Shown: positions 25,032 through 33,227 of the stretch, one piece after another
Layout of the letters: every line of letters starts with the position of its first letter
Position numbering within the stretch: the stretch's first letter is position 1
Source of the DNA: Beijerinckiaceae bacterium
GTDB lineage: Bacteria; Pseudomonadota; Alphaproteobacteria; Rhizobiales; Beijerinckiaceae
Assembly: GCA_019753285.1 (NCBI GenBank)
Contig: JAIELD010000053.1
Location: 1-33,810, forward strand
Reading direction: 5' to 3'
Length of the DNA stretch: 33,810 bases
Notes under the pieces: model-generated
What the model saw: only the letters and a program-made list of their open reading frames with translations
Told to the model about the DNA's origin: nothing
The model's database searches: none
Program-made: the position numbers and the translations under genes

Positions 25032-25955
25032 TTACGACGCTTTGATCCCGGCACCAGTTTTGGGAATTTCTGACCGCAAATGCTCGACGAATGCCGTCAC
25101 TCGTGCTGGCCGGTAGCGGCTTTGCGGATAAGCAACCGACAATGTCAGTGGCGGTGGATGCCAGTCTGGGCACAGATGGGACAATCGTCCCGTATCGATG
25201 GCATTCTGGGTAAGCCAAAGCGGCAAGATCGAATATCCGTGACCTGCGAGGGTCAAGCGCTCGATAGCGAAGATATTGTCGGAGGAGATCGCAACGATCG
25301 GCTCCAGAGAGTATGCGGTTCCCCTCGGCCCCGAGAGAGCGATTTTCTGCCCCACATAGGGACCGAGAGTCACAGCGGGCAGCGAAGAGAGATCACTCGG
25401 CCGACGCGCCGTCCATCCAAGGCGCGTCGAGACGACAATCGCGCGCTCGATATGCCAGAGACCGCGCACGATCAGCGACTGGTCCTCTATCGGACCGACC
25501 CTGATCCAAACGTCGACGCCTCGAGCCACGAGATCCCCGGGCAAATCGACGACCAGCCAATCGATATGCACCTTCGGATGCAAGCGCACGAACGAGCCGG
25601 CGAGGTCGGCAAGTATGGTCTGGCCGAGGCCTATCGGTGCGGCGATCCGCAAGCCGCCTTCGAGCCCGCCGCTACCGAGCCTTATTCGCTCTGCAACCGT
25701 CTCCCAGCCGCCGATCAAGCGCCGCGCATCCTCGAGAAACGTGCGCCCGGTCTCCGTCAGGCTCAGTTCGTGCGTCGTGCGAATGATGAGTTCGGCGCCC
25801 AGCTCGCTCTCCAGCTCGCGCAGCTGGCGACTGACGGACGGTTGCGACAGGTTCAGAGAACGCCCCGCTGCCGACAGCGAGCCGGTTTCAGCGATCCGCA
25901 CGTAAAGGCGCATGAGGTCGATGCGATCGAGCGTCTTCGTCACGGCGATGGTCAT
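25032..25955 (-). CDS. LysR family transcriptional regulator
   Basis: The 307-residue product has the LysR helix-turn-helix at residues 14-70: VRIAETGSLSAAGRSLNLSQ and PSVSRQLRELESELGAELII. The effector domain follows (RIAAPIGLGQTILADLAGSF). This subgroup, with SGGLEGGLRIAAP, is common in proteobacteria and often regulates an adjacent oxidoreductase. It is divergent from an SDR gene 113 bases away, which it probably controls, and a LysR box lies between them. The effector is unknown. Confidence 0.94.
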   Translation of the reverse strand: MTIAVTKTLDRIDLMRLYVRIAETGSLSAAGRSLNLSQPSVSRQLRELESELGAELIIRTTHELSLTETGRTFLEDARRLIGGWETVAERIRLGSGGLEGGLRIAAPIGLGQTILADLAGSFVRLHPKVHIDWLVVDLPGDLVARGVDVWIRVGPIEDQSLIVRGLWHIERAIVVSTRLGWTARRPSDLSSLPAVTLGPYVGQKIALSGPRGTAYSLEPIVAISSDNIFAIERLTLAGHGYSILPLWLTQNAIDTGRLSHLCPDWHPPPLTLSVAYPQSRYRPARVTAFVEHLRSEIPKTGAGIKAS

Positions 25956-25963
25956 CCATCAAA

Positions 25964-25986
25964 TGAATGACCGTAATCTACATTCT
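25964..25986. promoter_or_regulatory. Candidate LysR box
   Basis: GAATG at 25965-25969 and CATTC at 25981-25985 form an inverted repeat with an 11-base spacer. A T-N11-A pair (T25968, A25980) lies within it, as in classical LysR sites. It lies just upstream of the LysR ATG and between it and the SDR gene. Confidence 0.5.
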
Positions 25987-26068
25987 ATGTCTACAGGCAC
26001 AAGCCAATAGAGGGCATTTCTGCGGCAAGCCGGTCAATTCGATCGAGGCACAACAGCAGGAGTGTTCA

Positions 26069-26839
26069 ATGAACAGCTTTCAAAACAAGGTCGTTCTCAT
26101 CACTGGCGCCACGTCCGGCATCGGCAGGGCTGCTGCGCTGGCGTTTGCCCGCGAAGGCGCGAAGGTCGTTGCGTCAGGGAGGCGAGAGACCGAAGGGAAG
26201 GCGCTTGTTGCCGAGATCAACAGCCAAGGCGGCGAGGCGATTTTCGTGCGCACCGACGTTACCCGCGAAGCCGAGATCAAGGCCCTCGTCGACACATCCG
26301 TCGCCACCTACGGTCGTCTCGATGTAGCATTCAACAATGCCGGCATCGAGGGTCGGATGGGCGCTCCCACGGGCGAGCAGACCTGGGACGACTATCGCGA
26401 GCAGTTCGATATCAATGTCGGCGGCGTCCTGTTCGCAATGAAGCATGAGATCGCCGCAATGTTGAAGACGGGCGGCGGGGCGATCGTCAACACTGCCTCC
26501 ATCTTCAGCCAGATCGGCATGCCTGGCATGGCGCTCTACACCGGCGCCAAGCACGCCGTCCTCGGCCTCACACGGGCGGCAGCGATCGAATACGCCAAGC
26601 AGGGTATTCGCATCAACGCGGTGAGCCCGGGTGGCGTCGAAACCGAGATGTTCCAGCGCGCAGCCGGCTTGCCGGAAGATAACTCGGCTGGTCGCCAGTT
26701 TTTCACCAACCTCCATCCTATGGGCCGCATTTCGAAACCTAACGAACAAGCCGAGGCCGTTCTGTTCTTGGCCTCCGATAAGGCCTCGTTCGTCAACGGC
26801 GCCAACCTCGCCGTCGATAGCGGGTGGAGCATTTCGTAA
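26069..26839 (+). CDS. SDR family oxidoreductase
   Basis: The 256-residue product is a classical short-chain dehydrogenase: TGATSGIG cofactor loop (residues 12-19), NNAG (89-92) and the catalytic S144, Y157 and K161 (YTGAK). C-terminal FLASDKASFVNGANLAVDSG is typical. Acidic-residue specificity at the end of strand 2 is unclear: SGRRE carries Arg residues, which favours NADP(H). AGGAG seven bases before ATG 26069 decides the start over the frame's first codon at 25967. It is divergent from LysR and followed by an EamA exporter 138 bases on; substrate unknown. Confidence 0.94.
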   Translation: MNSFQNKVVLITGATSGIGRAAALAFAREGAKVVASGRRETEGKALVAEINSQGGEAIFVRTDVTREAEIKALVDTSVATYGRLDVAFNNAGIEGRMGAPTGEQTWDDYREQFDINVGGVLFAMKHEIAAMLKTGGGAIVNTASIFSQIGMPGMALYTGAKHAVLGLTRAAAIEYAKQGIRINAVSPGGVETEMFQRAAGLPEDNSAGRQFFTNLHPMGRISKPNEQAEAVLFLASDKASFVNGANLAVDSGWSIS

Positions 26840-26977
26840 ATCGCCGAGACAGCGGGAGGCCGATCCTCACGTTCTGTCGTGATCGCAATGCGGCTGATCC
26901 CCATCATCCGATCCGGCTGCACTTGTAACCGGATCGGCAGGGCACCGCTCATGATAACACTCTCATTGGAGGCAGCC

Positions 26978-27922
26978 ATGATATTGGCTCTTGGACCCAA
27001 TTCTGTATCGCAACGCCCTACGACAGAGAATCTGACGTCAATGACCAAAGGCGTTGCCTATGGCATCATTGCTGCCGGAACCTGGGCAGCCTTCTCCGTT
27101 GCTGCGCGTGTGGGAATCGATTCAGGCCTTAACGCGTGGGACTTGACCGCGATCCGCTTTATCGTGGCAGGGTTTGTTCTGCTCCCCGTCATGATCCGTC
27201 GGGGAGTTTATGACCTTGGTGGCATAGGGTGGGGTCGCGGCGCAGTGCTGGCAATTGGCGCGGGTCCGCTCTTCAGTCTGCTCTATACATATGGGCTGTC
27301 TGTCACACCCTTCGCCCATGGGCCGGTAATCAGCCCCTCGGTCGTCACAATCGGTACGATTGGCTTGGCTGCCGTTCTTCTTGGTGAGCGGCCTTCGATG
27401 GTCCGCATCCTGGGCGTGTTGATCGTCATCACCGGTCTGGTTCTGGTCGCTGGCAGTCGCAGTGACGGCGCCGGAATCGGCCAGCTTTCCGTGCTCGACC
27501 TCGTCTTCGTCGTTTCAGGGCTGCTCTGGGCAAGCTACACGATCAACCTGCGACGCTGGAAGCTCGATCCGCTTGGTGCGACGGCCGCCGTCGCAGTGAT
27601 CTCGATGCTGGTCATGCTGCCGGCCTATGCAGCAACTGCGAATGTTGCGAAGCTGGTGGCCGCCCCCGGCGCCGTAGCGATTCAAGCGTTTATGCAAGGT
27701 ATCCTGGCTGCGGTCATAGCCGTCATCGCCTTCAACAACGCAGTCAAGCATCTGGGTCCAAGCAAGGCAGGCTTGTTCCCCTCACTGGTGCCTATGCTCG
27801 CCGTGCTTCTCGGCATCCCGGTGCTCGGCGAATGGCCCAACGGTGCCCAAACTTTCGGGATCATCTTGGCGACGATAGGACTGGTTCTGGCAATCGGCCT
27901 TTTCGATCGCGGAAGAAATTGA
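26978..27922 (+). CDS. EamA/DMT family transporter
   Basis: The 314-residue product has about ten membrane segments in two EamA repeats: AYGIIAAGTWAAFSVAARVG in the first half and LDLVFVVSGLLWASYTINLR in the second. It belongs to the drug/metabolite transporter superfamily, usually exporters of amino acids or small metabolites. GGAGG five bases before ATG 26978 decides the start; the frame begins at 26879. A further ATG at 27041 would remove a 21-residue soluble lead. It follows the SDR gene and may share LysR control. Confidence 0.9.
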   Translation: MILALGPNSVSQRPTTENLTSMTKGVAYGIIAAGTWAAFSVAARVGIDSGLNAWDLTAIRFIVAGFVLLPVMIRRGVYDLGGIGWGRGAVLAIGAGPLFSLLYTYGLSVTPFAHGPVISPSVVTIGTIGLAAVLLGERPSMVRILGVLIVITGLVLVAGSRSDGAGIGQLSVLDLVFVVSGLLWASYTINLRRWKLDPLGATAAVAVISMLVMLPAYAATANVAKLVAAPGAVAIQAFMQGILAAVIAVIAFNNAVKHLGPSKAGLFPSLVPMLAVLLGIPVLGEWPNGAQTFGIILATIGLVLAIGLFDRGRN

Positions 27923-27938
27923 GCGGAACGTATGTTTT

Positions 27939-27964
27939 CGACGGCAGTTTTGGCGCTGCCGTCG
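27939..27964. terminator. Hairpin between convergent genes
   Basis: A perfect nine-base stem (CGACGGCAG with CTGCCGTCG) with an eight-base loop lies between the ends of the EamA gene and the flavoprotein gene. No T run follows on either strand, so it is a weak terminator or transcript-end structure. Confidence 0.45.
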
Positions 27965-27978
27965 ATAACGGGCCAACC

Positions 27979-29670
27979 TCAGGCAACCCCTGGGGCGAGG
28001 AACTGATGCACGGCCTGAATAACCACAGAGCCTTCGCCAACACCTGATGCGACGCGCTTGACCGACCCCGAGCGCACATCGCCAATCGCGAAGATACCGG
28101 GCCTCGCCGTGGCATAGGGAGAATTCAGCGCCATTCCATCGTCGTCAGCCCCGGTCTTGATGAAACGCTTGGCGTCAAGCTTTAGACAACCGCCCAGCCA
28201 CTCGGTGTTGGGCTCGGCCCCAATCATAAGGAAGATATTGCCGATCGTCCGTGTTTCGCTGGCGCCCGTAGCGTTATTTTTCCAGGTCACTTTTCGCAGC
28301 CTCTCGTCTCCTTGAAGCGCCGTGATTTCGGTCCGCGCATGCAAGGTAATCTTTGGATTCTGTTCAATGCGCTGAACGAGATAATCGGACATCGTCGCGG
28401 CAAGCCCTTCGGCGCGCACCAGAATATGGACATGCGCCGTCGTGCGCGCGAGAAACACCGCAGCTTGTCCTGCGGAGTTGCCGCCGCCGACCACAATGAC
28501 TTCCTCACCGCCGCAGAGTTTTTGCTCCATTGCGGTCGCGGCGTAGTGGATGCCTTGTCCCTCGAATTTCTCCTGCCCGGGCACATCGAGCTTACGGTAC
28601 CGCGCACCGGTCGCGATTACGACCGCGCATGCCTTGATGACCTGCCCATCGTCGAGCGCGAGCCGATAGGGTCGTTCGTCGCAGTTGAGGCTTGCGACAT
28701 TGCGCGAGATGGCAAGATGCGCGCCGAACTTCTGCGCCTGGATCTGCGCGCGGCCCGCAAGCGCCTGCCCTGAAATGCCCGTCGGAAAGCCCAGATAGTT
28801 TTCAATCTTGGAGCTTGTCCCCGCCTGGCCGCCCGGCGCGACCCCTTCGATGACGAGGGTCTCCAGGCCTTCCGATGCCGCATAGACTGCGGCGGCGAGG
28901 CCCGCCGGACCCGCCCCAACGATCGCGACATCGTAGACTGCCTCGGCGTCAATGGTTTCCGTCAGCCCGAGGCGATCGGCGAGGATCGTCGTCTGCGGAT
29001 TTCTAAGCACCTCTTCGCCAGGCAGGATCACGACGGGAAGCTGGTCCGGCGTGACGTTGAACCCGGCAAGGAAGCCTCCGGCATCGGGATCGATCTCTGT
29101 GTCGAGCAGCCGATGCGGATAGCCGTTGCGCGTCAGGAACCGCTGCAGCCTTAAAGTGTCTCCACCGTGACCGGGCCCGATGAGGATGACACCACCCTGA
29201 CCGTGAACGATGAACCCGGTTCGGCGCAGGATGAAGGCGCGCATAAGCACCTCTCCGATGTCGGGCTCGCCGGTAACCAGGCGCCGGAAGTCGGAACGCG
29301 GCACGCGAACGACCTTGCTGTCCACGCCCGTGCGTCCTGACACCAGGATCATCCGGTCGTTGAAGAGATCGAGCTCGCCCGTAAACTGATGGTCCCCGTG
29401 CACCGTAAAGACCTGCGGCGCGCCGTCCTTGTCGAGGTCGAAAATCTCGATGTTGCCCTGAAGCACGAAGAAGAAATCGACCGATCGTTGGCCGCGTTCG
29501 AATACGAGTGTGCCAGCCGGCAGATCTTCGACGGTGCCATAGCTCCTAATCCGCTCGGCCATGTCTTGGCCGAGACGCGGAAAAATCTGCGCCTCGCGTG
29601 AATATGGGTCTGCCGGATCGACGTCCAACGCCTGTTTCTGGTTGCTTGCCATAGCCGTGGAAATAGTCAT
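27979..29670 (-). CDS. Three-domain flavoprotein: cNMP-binding, Grx-like, TrxR-like, lacking CxxC
   Basis: The 563-residue product has a cyclic-nucleotide-binding-like domain (about 30-145: LPAGTLVFERGQRSVDFFFV, VLQGNIEIFDLD, FTGELDLFN). A glutaredoxin-like domain (about 155-235) contains no CxxC. The C-terminal TrxR-like FAD/NADPH module has GAGPAGLAAAVYAA (252-265), GGGNSAGQAAVFLA (395-408) and AIGDVRSGSVKRVA. At the place of the TrxR CATC motif it has AATA (377-380), so it cannot be a classical thioredoxin reductase. It may reduce another partner or be regulated by a nucleotide. The frame begins at 29688 with TTG; ATG 29670 is preferred, with ATG 29652 possible. It is alone on its strand after an 89-base gap. 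Confidence 0.88.
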   Translation of the reverse strand: MTISTAMASNQKQALDVDPADPYSREAQIFPRLGQDMAERIRSYGTVEDLPAGTLVFERGQRSVDFFFVLQGNIEIFDLDKDGAPQVFTVHGDHQFTGELDLFNDRMILVSGRTGVDSKVVRVPRSDFRRLVTGEPDIGEVLMRAFILRRTGFIVHGQGGVILIGPGHGGDTLRLQRFLTRNGYPHRLLDTEIDPDAGGFLAGFNVTPDQLPVVILPGEEVLRNPQTTILADRLGLTETIDAEAVYDVAIVGAGPAGLAAAVYAASEGLETLVIEGVAPGGQAGTSSKIENYLGFPTGISGQALAGRAQIQAQKFGAHLAISRNVASLNCDERPYRLALDDGQVIKACAVVIATGARYRKLDVPGQEKFEGQGIHYAATAMEQKLCGGEEVIVVGGGNSAGQAAVFLARTTAHVHILVRAEGLAATMSDYLVQRIEQNPKITLHARTEITALQGDERLRKVTWKNNATGASETRTIGNIFLMIGAEPNTEWLGGCLKLDAKRFIKTGADDDGMALNSPYATARPGIFAIGDVRSGSVKRVASGVGEGSVVIQAVHQFLAPGVA

Positions 29671-29759
29671 CTCAATTCGAAACGGCAATCAGGGAACGCC
29701 GCGAAGCTGTCGGTCGTGATTGAAAAATGATGCTGGATCCGCCTATCACCGGCCTTCAT

Positions 29760-30746
29760 TTAAAGGATAACGAGAGGATTTACCCAAGTTTGCGACGCGC
29801 CCGAGATCGGGAGCGGCGCGACGACCAGGCAAAATTCCGTTGCACCGGCATCGACGAGAACCTGCGTGTTCCAGTTTTCGAGCACATGTGCGCCGTGTTT
29901 CGCGAGCAGGATCTGGTGGACTGGGAAGAAGACATCGGGTCGCTCATGCGGATCGGCCTCCAGCCGCGAATTATCCGCCCCGATCCCCGCGACACCGGCG
30001 GCGCACAGAAAATTGGCGACCTCGATGCCCGGTCCCGGCTGCGACTTCCAGAAGGCATCATCGCCTGCACGCCAAAGATCGAGCCAGCCCGTGTGGAAGA
30101 GCACAATGTCGCCGGCGCGTACCTCGACGCCGATTTGGGCGAGCGCTGCCTGCGTCTCGGCAATGGTGATGACTTCCCCGCCGCGAAAGCGGCGTCCCTT
30201 CAGCTTGACCATGTCGAGAAGCACGCCGCGGGTCACCATGAGCGGGATATGCTCTGCGCCAAGCTTCGATAGCCCCTCCATAGCGGCGATGTCCTGCCAC
30301 CGATGGCCGTTATAAAAAACGCCATCGACGCCCATATGGCCGAGTCCGTCGATCTGCGTCCCTGTGTTCAGCGAAGCATGAATGAAGTCGTCATTGTTGT
30401 TGAAGCGACTGCCGATGTTCTGCACCAGATAGTGTTCGAACTTCCGCGGCGGCGTGCCGGGCGATTTGCCGTTGAGATCGAGACCAAGGCGAAGCACCCG
30501 CCCCGTCTTCACCAGTTGGAGAGCGGCCAGGGTAACCGTCGGCGTGATCAGGTTGGGCGCACCGACCTCGTCGTCCGGTCCGAAGCGGAATGTCTGCCAA
30601 CCCTCGCCGACGACGCTCGCCCATTGAGGCTCCGGAGGGATTGCCTTCGCTTGAGAAGAGGCCGCCTGAGTATTTGCCACAAGCCCGGCGCCGACGGTGG
30701 CCGCGCCCAGCAACAGGCGGCGGCGATCAAGACAGATGTCGCACAT
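29760..30746 (-). CDS. Cyclase family metal-dependent hydrolase, Tat-exported
   Basis: The 328-residue product belongs to the cyclase family (kynurenine formamidase or isatin hydrolase type). Its metal region reads HASLNTGTQIDGLGH (residues 123-137), a variant of the HxGTHxDxPxH motif, with Asn and Gln at two usual His places; a later stretch has GADNSRLEADPHERPDVFFP. The N-terminus has a twin-arginine-like sequence DRRRLLLGAATVGAGL, suggesting export of a folded enzyme. The frame extends further, but AGAGG nine bases before ATG 30746 and four-base spacing from the VOC stop support this start. It is last in the operon. Likely an amide or lactone hydrolase; substrate unknown. Confidence 0.88.
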   Translation of the reverse strand: MCDICLDRRRLLLGAATVGAGLVANTQAASSQAKAIPPEPQWASVVGEGWQTFRFGPDDEVGAPNLITPTVTLAALQLVKTGRVLRLGLDLNGKSPGTPPRKFEHYLVQNIGSRFNNNDDFIHASLNTGTQIDGLGHMGVDGVFYNGHRWQDIAAMEGLSKLGAEHIPLMVTRGVLLDMVKLKGRRFRGGEVITIAETQAALAQIGVEVRAGDIVLFHTGWLDLWRAGDDAFWKSQPGPGIEVANFLCAAGVAGIGADNSRLEADPHERPDVFFPVHQILLAKHGAHVLENWNTQVLVDAGATEFCLVVAPLPISGASQTWVNPLVIL

Positions 30747-30750
30747 TCGA

Positions 30751-31284
30751 TCAGCCTCTTGGTGCATAGAGTTCGATGAAATACCCGTTCGGTTCCTTGA
30801 ACAGCGCGATCCTGACGCCGTAATCGGGTCGGTCGGTTTCGTAGGCGACCTCAACCCCCTTGCTGCGCAGATAGGCAACCGCGCGGTCCATATCGTCGAC
30901 CTCGAAGCCGATGTGCTTCCAGCCTTCGATCCCATAATCCGCGGTGATGTCCTTTGGCGGCGGCGCGGCTTGTTGCGGCGCTCCTCCGCCGACCAGCTCG
31001 ATGTGGAAATTATCGGCGATCACCATGAAGGCGATTTCTGCTCCGGGATCGATCGTCGGCACCTTGGAGCGGCGCACGAGCTGCGCGCCGAAGACGTCGC
31101 TCCACCAGTTGATCTCCGCGTCGAGATCCTTGACGCGCAGACAGACATGGTTGGGCCTGAACATGAGCGCCGTCTTGTTGGGCGGCGGCTCGCGCGGCGG
31201 TGAAACCGGTGCTGTTTGCGGCCAGGCCGGCGACATCGAAAGCGCCGCATAGACACAGGCTGCGAGCATCGTCGAGCGCATCAT
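30751..31284 (-). CDS. VOC (glyoxalase/bleomycin-resistance fold) protein with signal peptide
   Basis: The 177-residue product has one VOC module repeated as two halves: NHVCLRVKDLDAEINWWSDV with H46, HIELVGG with E96, WKHIGFEVDDMDRAVAYL with H124 and YFIELYAPRG with E171. These are the four expected metal positions. The first 20-odd residues look like a signal peptide (MLAACVYAALSMSPAWPQ), which is unusual for a VOC protein. ATG 31284 overlaps the upstream SnoaL-like stop by four bases (ATGA). It could be an extradiol-type dioxygenase, isomerase or binding protein acting with the exported cyclase. Confidence 0.88.
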   Translation of the reverse strand: MMRSTMLAACVYAALSMSPAWPQTAPVSPPREPPPNKTALMFRPNHVCLRVKDLDAEINWWSDVFGAQLVRRSKVPTIDPGAEIAFMVIADNFHIELVGGGAPQQAAPPPKDITADYGIEGWKHIGFEVDDMDRAVAYLRSKGVEVAYETDRPDYGVRIALFKEPNGYFIELYAPRG

Positions 31285-31772
31285 TTGGCTGTCCCCGCTG
31301 CTTTTTCGAAGATCCACCAATTGCCCTCGTTCCAGTCGATATGCTGGACCATCTTGCGGAACTTCCAACTCTCGACTGACCGCACCAGCCAGTTCTCATA
31401 CCAGCCGACCATGCGTTGAACCGGCTCACCCATCTTGTTCGGCAGATAGTGCTGCGCATGAAGAAGCGAGACGACGTAGGCCTCGTCTCCGGTGATCTCC
31501 ATCTTCAACGGATAGGCAATATGCTGCGTTGCGGGGAGCGCCTCGAAGAATGGCCGAACGCCTGCCACCCAGTCATCCGCCTTCATGGTCGTCAGACCGG
31601 CGCCAATCGAGGCTGAGAAATCCATCTCGATCTCGTCGAGAAACAAGGCGCGCTGCAGCGCCCAATCGCGTCGGTCGAAGCTGAGGCCGTAGCTGACGAT
31701 CGCCTGGCCAATGGCCTCGCGGTCCAGCAGGGATTGAAGACGCTCGCTGATACTGTCGATGGTTATGCTCAT
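31281..31772 (-). CDS. SnoaL-like / NTF2-type protein
   Basis: The 163-residue product fits the SnoaL_4 type: LLDREAIGQAIVSYGLSFDR, RALFLDEIEMDFSASIG, a central ALPATQHIAYPLKMEITGDE and YENWLVRSVESWKFRKMVQH near the end. Relatives act as dehydratases or isomerases, or as beta-type subunits of ring hydroxylases. It overlaps the MFS gene by four bases at its start and the VOC gene at its end, placing it firmly in the operon. Confidence 0.86.
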   Translation of the reverse strand: MSITIDSISERLQSLLDREAIGQAIVSYGLSFDRRDWALQRALFLDEIEMDFSASIGAGLTTMKADDWVAGVRPFFEALPATQHIAYPLKMEITGDEAYVVSLLHAQHYLPNKMGEPVQRMVGWYENWLVRSVESWKFRKMVQHIDWNEGNWWIFEKAAGTAK

Positions 31773-33169
31773 GTCCGGGTCCTTTCTTGATTAGCGTCAG
31801 AGGTTGACGAGCGGAGCAGCCAAATCGCTATTACGGCGCCGACTGCGGTGATTGCGGCGAGTATCGCGAAGAGGTTCTGGAAGGCGTTCGCGTCGGCCGT
31901 CGATGCGTTGCCTGAAAGGGCAGCCAGCAGCGAACCCGCCACGGCAATCGCCATGGCGTCGCCGGCGACGCGCATCGTCTGGAAGCCGCCGGCGGCCATC
32001 CCCGCGCGGTCGGATGGAATGGTCGACATGGCGATGTTGTCGAGCAGCCCGTTGATGGCGCCGGCACCGATACCGACCAGGCCCAGGCCGGCCAACAAGG
32101 AAAGCGGAAGCACCACATCGCCGACAGCGATCAGCAGCACGCCGCAGCCCACCACGCGCACAAGGCCGAAGCGCGCCACGAGCCAAGGCGCCAAGGACGG
32201 CACGGCCAGCAAAGGCAGCGTCATCGGCAGCAGCGCCAGCCCTGCGGCGAAGGCGGAGGCGTGTCGAACATGGTCGAGGTAGACCGGAACGTAAATGAGC
32301 AGCGACACAAAGCCGAATGCTGCGGCCCACCAGGCGACCGACGCGCCGAGAAAGGCATGGTCGCTAAACATCGTTAGGTCGATCATCGGAGCGCTGCTGA
32401 ACCGCTCGATATAAGTCCAGACGACGAGGCCGAAAATGCTTGCTGCGACGAGGCCAAGCGTCATGCCGTCCGTCCAGCCACGTTCCGGCCCGAGCGCCAG
32501 CGCCAGCATGAAACCCAGCAACGTCAGAGCGAAGACGACGCTCCCTACGACATCGAATGGCTTCGCCGTTTCGGCACGCGAATCCGGGATCGCGAGGGCA
32601 GCAATCAGTCCCGCCAACGCGAAGGGTACGACGATCGCGAAAGCCGCACGCCAGCCGAGACTGGCGACGAGCCAGCCGCCAACCAAAGGGCCGATAGCAA
32701 GGCCAATTCCAAATCCCGTGCCCAGCAGCCCGAAGGCGCGGGCGCGGGACGGACCCGGCTCCGGAAAGACCGCCGCAAGCAGCGCCGGGGCGCTGGCGAG
32801 CTGCACGGCCGCTCCTGTTCCCGCCAGCAAACGGCATAGAACCAATGCCGTCAGGTTCGGAGCGAAAGCGCTTGCAAGGCTGCCAGCGAGGAATGTCAAC
32901 GTACCCGCGATGAAAACGCGCCGGCGGCCGTAGCGGTCGCCCAACGCACCCGCGATAAGCAGGAAGGCGGAAAACGTCAGGTTATAGCCGTTTGCGACCC
33001 ATTCGACCTCGCTCAGCGAGTTGCCTAGCCCGGCTGCAATGGCTCCGAGTTGCACGCCCGTGACCGCCTGGCCGAATGGCAGCGTGATTGCAGTTGCAAC
33101 GACCGCAGCGAGCGTTGCCCTTTCGACGTTTGCAGCCGAGGACCAGATAAGGTTGATAGGCTTCATCAT
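31769..33169 (-). CDS. MFS transporter, DHA2-like
   Basis: The 466-residue product has about 13-14 membrane segments. It carries the MFS loop motif GALGDRYGRRRVFIAG and, earlier, EVEWVANGYNLTFSAFLL, the hallmark of the DHA2 branch. It resembles the region 1 MFS only distantly. It overlaps the SnoaL-like gene. The likely role is export or uptake of a small molecule connected with the enzymes of this operon. Two adjacent ATG codons open the frame, so the start is uncertain by one residue. Confidence 0.92.
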   Translation of the reverse strand: MMKPINLIWSSAANVERATLAAVVATAITLPFGQAVTGVQLGAIAAGLGNSLSEVEWVANGYNLTFSAFLLIAGALGDRYGRRRVFIAGTLTFLAGSLASAFAPNLTALVLCRLLAGTGAAVQLASAPALLAAVFPEPGPSRARAFGLLGTGFGIGLAIGPLVGGWLVASLGWRAAFAIVVPFALAGLIAALAIPDSRAETAKPFDVVGSVVFALTLLGFMLALALGPERGWTDGMTLGLVAASIFGLVVWTYIERFSSAPMIDLTMFSDHAFLGASVAWWAAAFGFVSLLIYVPVYLDHVRHASAFAAGLALLPMTLPLLAVPSLAPWLVARFGLVRVVGCGVLLIAVGDVVLPLSLLAGLGLVGIGAGAINGLLDNIAMSTIPSDRAGMAAGGFQTMRVAGDAMAIAVAGSLLAALSGNASTADANAFQNLFAILAAITAVGAVIAIWLLRSSTSDANQERTRT

Positions 33170-33227
33170 GGCTTCGTTCCGGTGGTGAGTGTGACCCGCG
33201 CCGCTTGCGTCAGCGCAGATCTCAGCA

